A program made the translations under genes and the position numbers. Positions 23,190 to 27,769 of a DNA stretch of 27,769 nt are shown here, one piece after another. Within the stretch, counting starts at the first letter, position 1. The number at the start of each line of letters is the position of its first letter. The stretch is from 2-02-FULL-43-13 sp043813805 (lineage in GTDB: Bacteria > Patescibacteriota > Minisyncoccia > Minisyncoccales > MHMH01), in NCBI GenBank assembly GCA_043813805.1, contig JBDRKR010000022.1:1-27769 (forward strand), in the 5' to 3' direction. The notes beneath the pieces are model-generated. The model was given only the letters and a program-made list of their open reading frames with translations. It made no database searches and was not told the DNA's origin.

Positions 23190-23645
23190 TTACTCGATTT
23201 TAACGATTTTGTACTGCGTTCTGCCGCCTGGAGTATTGATTTCGACAATCACGCCTTTCGGCTGGTTAATCAAGGCCTTGCCTAAGGGCGAATCAACGGA
23301 AATTTTACCCTCAACAGGATCTCCCTCTTCCACTCCCACAATTTTAAACTCTTGAGTGTCATCTCCGGCTTTAACCAGAACGGTCGAGCCGACTTGAGCG
23401 AATTGATTTTTTGTTTCTTCGGGAACAATCACGGCGTTTTTGATGATATCTTCCAATTCCAAAATCCGGCCCTCTAAAAATCCTTGAGCTTCTTTCGTTT
23501 CATGGTATTCGGAGTTCTCGGCCAGATCTCCGAAAGAAATGCATTTTTCCAATCGCTCGGCAATTTCTCTGCGCTTATTTTCTTTAAGAAAAACCAGTTC
23601 CTTTTTTAATTTTTCCAGGCCCTCGGCCGTGATATATTTTTCCAT
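23190..23645 (-). CDS. greA: Transcription elongation factor GreA
   Basis: 151 aa. An N-terminal coiled coil with the acidic tip (FGDLAENSEYHETKEAQ), whose Asp and Glu stimulate transcript cleavage in backtracked RNA polymerase, is followed by the FKBP-like C-terminal domain (SPLGKALINQPKGVIVEINTPGG). Normal length is about 158. Own promoter at 23654-23681 and own terminator; the ATG is 8 bases from the -10 box, so the mRNA is likely leaderless. Confidence 0.95.
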   Translation of the reverse strand: MEKYITAEGLEKLKKELVFLKENKRREIAERLEKCISFGDLAENSEYHETKEAQGFLEGRILELEDIIKNAVIVPEETKNQFAQVGSTVLVKAGDDTQEFKIVGVEEGDPVEGKISVDSPLGKALINQPKGVIVEINTPGGRTQYKIVKIE

Positions 23646-23653
23646 ATTTAGAC

Positions 23654-23681
23654 ATCATAATCGAATGCGAATTGTTGTCAA
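23654..23681 (-). promoter_or_regulatory. Promoter of greA, leaderless
   Basis: TTGACA (23676-23681) and TATGAT (23654-23659) on the minus strand, 16 bases apart. Only 8 bases separate the -10 box from ATG 23645. The -35 box overlaps the stop codon of the PBP2 gene. Confidence 0.8.
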
Positions 23682-25537
23682 GGGGAGAAATACCAATTCA
23701 GCACTTCTTGAGCCACCGGCAAAGACGCCACTTGCATGCCTTTTACATTCTCAACAACTATACTCAGAACAATTTGAGGGTCATCGTAGGGCGCAAAAAC
23801 CGTCACCCAGTTATGATAAACCTCGTTTTGCCAGGTTTGCGCCGTACCTGTTTTAGAAGCGGCTTGCACCGGCAAAGAATTCAAAAGAGCACTCGAGCCG
23901 TAAATAACGCCATCCCTCATACCTTCCCTGACAATTTGCAGATTTTCCGGACTGATAAAGTTGCTGCGGATAACCTGAGGCGGGAATTTTTCGCCGTTTA
24001 AAATTTCCTTGACTATCTGCGGCTGGTATAGAGTGCCGCCGTTGGCAATCGCCACAAAAGCTGAAGCCACCTGCAGGGGCGTAGCCAAAATATCTCCCTG
24101 CCCGATAGAAAGATTATAAGTATCGCCGTCCCACCAATTTTCTTTCTTCACCTCTTTTTTCCAATCAGGACCGGGAATCAAGCCCTCCTTCTCTCCAATC
24201 AAGTCTATCTGAGTGGGTTTACTCCAGCCGAAAAGCTCAAGATATTTTTTAATTCTGGTCGGACCCAGTCCTTCCTGGCTGCCGTAGCCGCCGCCCACGG
24301 TATAGAAATAAACGTTGCAAGATTGAGCAATGGCCTTTCTTAAATCAGTTGCACCATGAACAGCCCAGTCATCTTTAGTTGAAGAAGCGTTGGCCACCCA
24401 GGGATTAGGAATGGTAATTTTGCCGGTGCAGTAAATATCTTTTTCCGGAGAAATAATCTCTTCTTGCAAGGCAGCCGAAGCAATCAGCGGTTTAATGGTG
24501 GAACCGGTCGGATATTCGCCGGCGATCACCCGGTTAAAAAGAGGGTTTTGAGAATTGGAATTGATCGACTCCCATTCTTCCTGAGTCATGCCCTGGCTGA
24601 AAAAATTATTGTCAAAATTAGGTAAACTTACCATTGCCAATACGCCACCCGTCTTTGGGTCCAAAGCCACGGCCGCTCCGCTTTTAGAGCCGACGCTCTT
24701 GATGATTGATTCTAAAGTCTCGCTAAGTTTTTCCTGCAAGCCGGCGTCAAGATAAAGAACTAAGCTTTGCCCCGGCGAAGGATGAACAACAACTTCTTTG
24801 TCGATGGGATTGCCAAAAACATCTCTCTTAACCTGGAGTTCTCCGGGGTTTGATCGAAGGACATCGTCGTAATATTCTTCCAAACCAAGCTTCTGGCCTG
24901 TTTTTCTCTGGTAACCGATCAAATGAGAAAAAATGGGACCCGAAAGATATTCTCTGACCGTATTATTTTTAGCTTCAAAACCCGGAAATTCGTGGCTACG
25001 CGCTTCAAATAAAATCAGGTTCTTATAATCAAGGTTTTCTGCGACAGTCAGCTCGGCCAAGCTCGAAATATTTATCCTTTCTAAGAGCGCTCCATAATCT
25101 TGCCCGGTAATTTTAGCAATATCTTTAATAATCCTTTGACGGACACTTTCGTCTTCAGGCAGATCGGTCGGCCGACAAATCAAATCAAAGCTCGGTTTAT
25201 TAAACACGAGCTGCGTCATATTCCTGTCGTAAATCACTCCTCTTTGCGCCTGAATCAGATGAATCACGTACCGATTATCTTCCGAAGCTTGAGCCATGGC
25301 CTCTCCCTTAAAAATCTGCAGCTCTACTGTCTTGCCAAAAAGCACCAAGGTCAATATCAAAAAACCCAGCCAAAGCGCCTGAAGCAATCTTTGAGGCAGT
25401 AAAACTTCCAATTTCTGCTCAGAAAGACCGAGCTCTCGCTCCTTTTTTTGGGCCAAAGAGTCCAATAAAACCTCGTGAAATTCGATTTCGTGATGAGGCC
25501 TTTTGATTTTAAAATTACCCCGATAAGGCCCAAACAT
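23678..25537 (-). CDS. mrdA: Penicillin-binding protein 2 (elongation transpeptidase)
   Basis: 619 aa class B PBP. Cytoplasmic N-terminus of about 50 residues, one membrane helix (about 52-70), pedestal domain (AQRGVIYDRN...), then transpeptidase: SxxK as STIK (346-349), SxN as SCN (406-408), KTG as KTGTAQ (562-564). Cross-links peptidoglycan during cell elongation, usually with RodA and MreCD. Its start lies inside mreD (23-base overlap). No RodA is in the window. Confidence 0.94.
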   Translation of the reverse strand: MFGPYRGNFKIKRPHHEIEFHEVLLDSLAQKKERELGLSEQKLEVLLPQRLLQALWLGFLILTLVLFGKTVELQIFKGEAMAQASEDNRYVIHLIQAQRGVIYDRNMTQLVFNKPSFDLICRPTDLPEDESVRQRIIKDIAKITGQDYGALLERINISSLAELTVAENLDYKNLILFEARSHEFPGFEAKNNTVREYLSGPIFSHLIGYQRKTGQKLGLEEYYDDVLRSNPGELQVKRDVFGNPIDKEVVVHPSPGQSLVLYLDAGLQEKLSETLESIIKSVGSKSGAAVALDPKTGGVLAMVSLPNFDNNFFSQGMTQEEWESINSNSQNPLFNRVIAGEYPTGSTIKPLIASAALQEEIISPEKDIYCTGKITIPNPWVANASSTKDDWAVHGATDLRKAIAQSCNVYFYTVGGGYGSQEGLGPTRIKKYLELFGWSKPTQIDLIGEKEGLIPGPDWKKEVKKENWWDGDTYNLSIGQGDILATPLQVASAFVAIANGGTLYQPQIVKEILNGEKFPPQVIRSNFISPENLQIVREGMRDGVIYGSSALLNSLPVQAASKTGTAQTWQNEVYHNWVTVFAPYDDPQIVLSIVVENVKGMQVASLPVAQEVLNWYFSP

Positions 25538-25817
25538 ATTTTCTGAAAATTATTTTAATTAAAAAAGATAAAGCCGGGAGAATTAAAGCGTAAAAACCGA
25601 TAAAGCCCGAGGAAAAGATATCCAGAAAGAGACCGCCGATAAAACCGGCGATAATCCCGGTATTTTTTTGAGGCTTCTCAAAAACATTAATCAGCACCGC
25701 CGAGATCAAGATAAAATTCGGAACAATGCCCCATATTCTGAAATGGATAAAAAAGCTCGTCTGCAACAAGGCTAATAAATAAAAAACGACGAGTATAATT
25801 AAAACTCGTTTAATCAT
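25515..25817 (-). CDS. mreD: Rod shape-determining protein MreD, short
   Basis: 100 aa, against about 160 normally. Three to four hydrophobic segments (about 4-22, 30-47, 55-73, 75-92). PNFILISAVLINVF and GFIGGLFLDIFSSGFIGFYAL are MreD-like. The C-terminal part of the usual protein is absent; the frame ends inside the start of the PBP2 gene. Overlaps mreC by 8 bases. Confidence 0.82.
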   Translation of the reverse strand: MIKRVLIILVVFYLLALLQTSFFIHFRIWGIVPNFILISAVLINVFEKPQKNTGIIAGFIGGLFLDIFSSGFIGFYALILPALSFLIKIIFRKYVWALSG

Positions 25818-26607
25818 CGGTAAAATTTAGAATAACGAAAACCGCTGCTGTTTCTTGAATATTAAAAAGAGGTGAAATCTCCGCCTGATAGAACGGGCTG
25901 ACGTCGTCTCTTGATACTTTGCTGACTGTGCCGGCCAAGAGCCCTTCGGGGTAAATGCCTCCCAGGGAGCTTGAAACGACCAAATCATCTGCTTTTAAGG
26001 CCTTATCTTGCGGAACTAAATCAAACTCAATTTTTGAACTACCCTGGCCCCGAGCCACTCCGGTAATATCTGTGCCCGAAACTTTCGCGTCAAAAGTGCT
26101 CCCCTTGCCGGAAATCAAGGTGACGCGCGAGAAACTTTCAAAAACATCGCTTATCCTGCCCAGAAGAATTTTCTGCTGGGTGATCACGGGCATGCCTAAA
26201 GATAAACCGTCTCCCGCTCCCTGGTTGATTAAAATTGATTCCTGTCCGATGTCTTTGCCGATGACCTCAACGAAAGCGAGTTGAAAATCTTTTTGCAGGC
26301 CGATCTGCAGAGCCTCTCTTAAAAATTCGTTCTCATTTTCCAATTCTTTTAAAAAGCTGTTCTCGGCTAATAATGTTTGAATTTTCAATTTAAGCTCGTC
26401 ATTTTCTGTTTTAAGACTTTTCGGACCGACAATTGTTCCAAAAAAGTCGGAAACGCTATTCCCCGCGTTCCAAAAAGTTTTCTGGATAGGCGAAGAAACG
26501 GCATAAAAAAAACCCTTGGTATTTTTTTGAAAAAAGTTCAGGGAAAGAATTAAAGCAATCATAATGGCCACGATTAAAATTTTAGTTTTAGCGGTAGTGA
26601 ACCTCAT
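25810..26607 (-). CDS. mreC: Rod shape-determining protein MreC
   Basis: 265 aa. One N-terminal membrane helix (about 8-25), a coiled coil (LKTENDELKLKIQTLLAENSFLKELENENEFLREAL, about 63-98, given here in two parts by its heptads) and the beta-barrel core with GAGDGLSLGMPVI and VVSSSLGGIYPEGLLAGTV, classical for MreC. It scaffolds the elongation complex with MreD and PBP2 downstream. MreB is not in the window. TAAAAT ends 9 bases before ATG, so the mRNA is probably leaderless. Confidence 0.93.
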   Translation of the reverse strand: MRFTTAKTKILIVAIMIALILSLNFFQKNTKGFFYAVSSPIQKTFWNAGNSVSDFFGTIVGPKSLKTENDELKLKIQTLLAENSFLKELENENEFLREALQIGLQKDFQLAFVEVIGKDIGQESILINQGAGDGLSLGMPVITQQKILLGRISDVFESFSRVTLISGKGSTFDAKVSGTDITGVARGQGSSKIEFDLVPQDKALKADDLVVSSSLGGIYPEGLLAGTVSKVSRDDVSPFYQAEISPLFNIQETAAVFVILNFTDD

Positions 26608-26616
26608 ACTTAAACT

Positions 26617-26645
26617 ATTTTACTCCAAATTGAGCTAAAACAAAA
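26617..26645 (-). promoter_or_regulatory. Probable promoter of mreC, leaderless
   Basis: TAAAAT at 26617-26622 (minus strand) with a weak TTTTGT 17 bases upstream. Start expected within 2-4 bases of ATG 26607. Confidence 0.5.
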
Positions 26646-26668
26646 GAGGTTAAAACATCGACAATTGA

Positions 26669-26696
26669 TTGACAAATTTGCTTTACATGTTATTCT
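26669..26696 (+). promoter_or_regulatory. Promoter of the 202-aa protein gene
   Basis: TTGACA (26669-26674) and TATTCT (26691-26696), 16 bases apart; leader of about 29 bases with GAGGAGG before ATG 26732. Confidence 0.65.
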
Positions 26697-26731
26697 ACCC
26701 TGTAGTGTAAAATAATTGAGGAGGTGTTTTA

Positions 26732-27340
26732 ATGAAAACACTCTTAGTTCTTTATCCAATTGAACCTTATATTAATGCCTTAATAAGAGGAAGAGAATTA
26801 CCCGAAATAAAGATAAAATATGCCCAGATTTACCAGTATCTTATCTCTAAACGGTATCCTGATTTTAAACTGATTTGGATGATGTTTTCCGAAGCTCAAT
26901 CACCAAAGAAGCCGGACATGTCGCAACTATGGCGCGGCATTTCAATCAAGAAAGACGATATTGTTGGAGCGTGCGGAATAAGTTTTGATGAGCATTGTAA
27001 GAAGAAATTATACCCTGATCCCGAAACCATTATTGATGCGTGCCCGCGACCGGTGGAGAAACTGTTTATCGGCGGTTTCCATTTCTGGGACTGCGTGGAA
27101 AAAGTCGCAAAATGCGCCCACGAACAAGGAATTGATGTTTCAGTAGATGACGACCTTACAGAATTTTTCTTCTGGAAAGTCAGAGACCTCAGAGGAATTC
27201 CATCGCCATCACGCATTCCTTTATCGCGAGAAAAAAGCATAGAAAATGATCGTAGGGAATATGTTAGATCTGGCGGGCCTGACCAACTAGAACGTGTCCG
27301 GGAAGCACGAAGAGGAAATCCCTGGCTTGTGCAAATATAA
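26732..27340 (+). CDS. Unrecognised 202-aa protein, isochorismatase-fold-like hint
   Basis: No firm family. The stretch LFIGGFHFWDCVEKVAKC plus AHEQGIDVSVDDDL resembles the G-x-D-x-C-V...TA...A...G...V...D pattern around the catalytic Cys of isochorismatase-like hydrolases. The N-terminal LLVLYPIEPYI sits where those enzymes have LLVIDMQ, so the usual Asp would be lost. The C-terminus is highly charged. Strong GAGGAGG SD, own promoter and terminator. A lone gene between mreC and the rRNA operon, opposite to most genes here. Confidence 0.7.
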   Translation: MKTLLVLYPIEPYINALIRGRELPEIKIKYAQIYQYLISKRYPDFKLIWMMFSEAQSPKKPDMSQLWRGISIKKDDIVGACGISFDEHCKKKLYPDPETIIDACPRPVEKLFIGGFHFWDCVEKVAKCAHEQGIDVSVDDDLTEFFFWKVRDLRGIPSPSRIPLSREKSIENDRREYVRSGGPDQLERVREARRGNPWLVQI

Positions 27341-27352
27341 ACCGGGGCAATC

Positions 27353-27384
27353 AAAAAGAGGGGTAAAATACCCCCTCTTTTTTT
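27353..27384 (+). terminator. Terminator of the 202-aa protein gene
   Basis: AAAGAGGGG and CCCCTCTTT arms with a short AT loop, followed by TTTTTG. Confidence 0.85.
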
Positions 27385-27398
27385 GTTTCCCAAGACAA

Positions 27399-27438
27399 AA
27401 TGAAAGAGGCTTAACCTCTTTCATTTAACCTCTTTCAT
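27399..27438 (-). repeat. Palindromic repeat, family A copy 3, at the rRNA operon end
   Basis: AATGAAAGAGG (27399-27409) pairs perfectly with 27415-27425; on the minus strand TTTTGTCTT follows, so it can terminate the rRNA operon. The right arm is duplicated in tandem: TTAACCTCTTTCAT at 27411-27424 and again at 27425-27438. Confidence 0.75.
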
Positions 27439-27464
27439 CTAAACTTAAGCCAAACAAAAAAGGT

Positions 27465-27580
27465 GCTCTGGTGGCAGTGACCTACTTTCGCCCATAGGAC
27501 TATCATCGGCCTTGGAGTATTTCACTTCTGTGTTCGGGATGGGAACAGGTGGGACAACTCCGGAATAACCGCCACCACAA
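27465..27580 (-). rRNA. rrf: 5S ribosomal RNA
   Basis: The minus strand contains the conserved CCCATCCCGAACACAGAAGTG and, near the 3' end, GGCGAAAGTAGGTCACTGCCACC. The ends pair as GGTGGCGG with CTGCCACC (helix I). Ends are accurate to a few bases. Lies 57 bases 3' of 23S rRNA in the usual order. Confidence 0.93.
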
Positions 27581-27637
27581 CACCCTTTGCTGTGGATCGT
27601 TAAACGATCATTAATTGCTAGCTAAAATAGTATAAAA

Positions 27638-27769
27638 TTGACCATTAGTACTTCTCGGCTTAACGCATTACTGCGCTTACACCTGAAGCCTATCAAGCTC
27701 ATAGTCTTTGAGCGGTCTTAATGAGTCTTAATCTTGGAGTGGGTTTCGAGCTTAGATGCTTTCAGCTCT
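27638..27769 (-). rRNA. rrl: 23S ribosomal RNA, 3' end (partial)
   Basis: The plus strand reads TTGACCATTAGTACTTCTCGG and later GCTTAGATGCTTTCAGC, the complement of the conserved 3' end of 23S rRNA. The gene continues past the right edge. Confidence 0.93.

Noticed and set aside
26896..27393. 165-codon minus-strand open frame
   Set aside because: Antisense to the 202-aa gene and crossing its terminator; no motif.
1..27769. CRISPR array or defence island
   Set aside because: No regularly spaced direct repeats and no Cas, restriction or toxin-antitoxin motifs seen.

Overview
The window looks like a piece of a small, compact bacterial chromosome, most likely from the Candidate Phyla Radiation (Patescibacteria, Parcubacteria-like). 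This placement is an inference. It rests on shortened versions of household proteins (HrcA 230 aa, MreD 100 aa, LysRS with an internal gap), tRNAs without encoded CCA, a MurF-type ligase carrying a membrane domain, a C-terminal piece of a recombinase of the kind common in these genomes, and many core genes without a Shine-Dalgarno (SD) sequence. The genetic code looks standard: UGA ends several genes and is the regulatory stop in prfB.

Layout. The left edge (1-272, +) is the 3' end of a site-specific recombinase gene that runs into tRNA-Gln, so a mobile element probably lies to the left. Then, on the minus strand: prfB (with a programmed +1 frameshift), ftsE and ftsX, ending at tRNA-Gln; a DEDDh exonuclease gene; and murJ-lepA, followed by divIC/ftsB, tRNA-Gly, a nucleotidylyltransferase and tRNA-Thr. 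A 31-codon membrane ORF on the plus strand sits between lepA and divIC. pyrB (+) stands alone with its own promoter and terminator. Next come the RNase P RNA gene and an unrecognised 370-aa protein (both minus), then the heat-shock operon hrcA-grpE-dnaK-dnaJ-tRNA-Lys with a CIRCE/promoter in front. A 67-aa cysteine-bearing protein follows, then lysS-serS-hydrolase-murF-femX-ftsQ, greA, and mreC-mreD-PBP2. The right end holds a lone 202-aa plus-strand gene, 5S rRNA and the 3' end of 23S rRNA (minus).

How it fits together. Most genes serve cell-wall synthesis and division (MurJ, MurF, FemX-like, FtsQ, FtsB-like, FtsEX, MreCD, PBP2) or translation and folding (RF2, LepA, SerRS, LysRS, tRNAs, RNase P, DnaK system, rRNA). 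All four tRNAs are directly 3' of a protein gene on the same strand.

The most notable pattern is in gene starts. Core genes such as hrcA, greA, mreC and murJ have a -10 box so close to the start codon that the mRNA should be leaderless, and they lack SD sequences. Five isolated genes (exonuclease, pyrB, 370-aa, 67-aa, 202-aa) all have a promoter 30-70 bases upstream and a strong GGAGG. Other points of interest are dispersed palindromic repeat families, paired active-region substitutions in PyrB, and an Asp-to-Asn change in the LepA P-loop.
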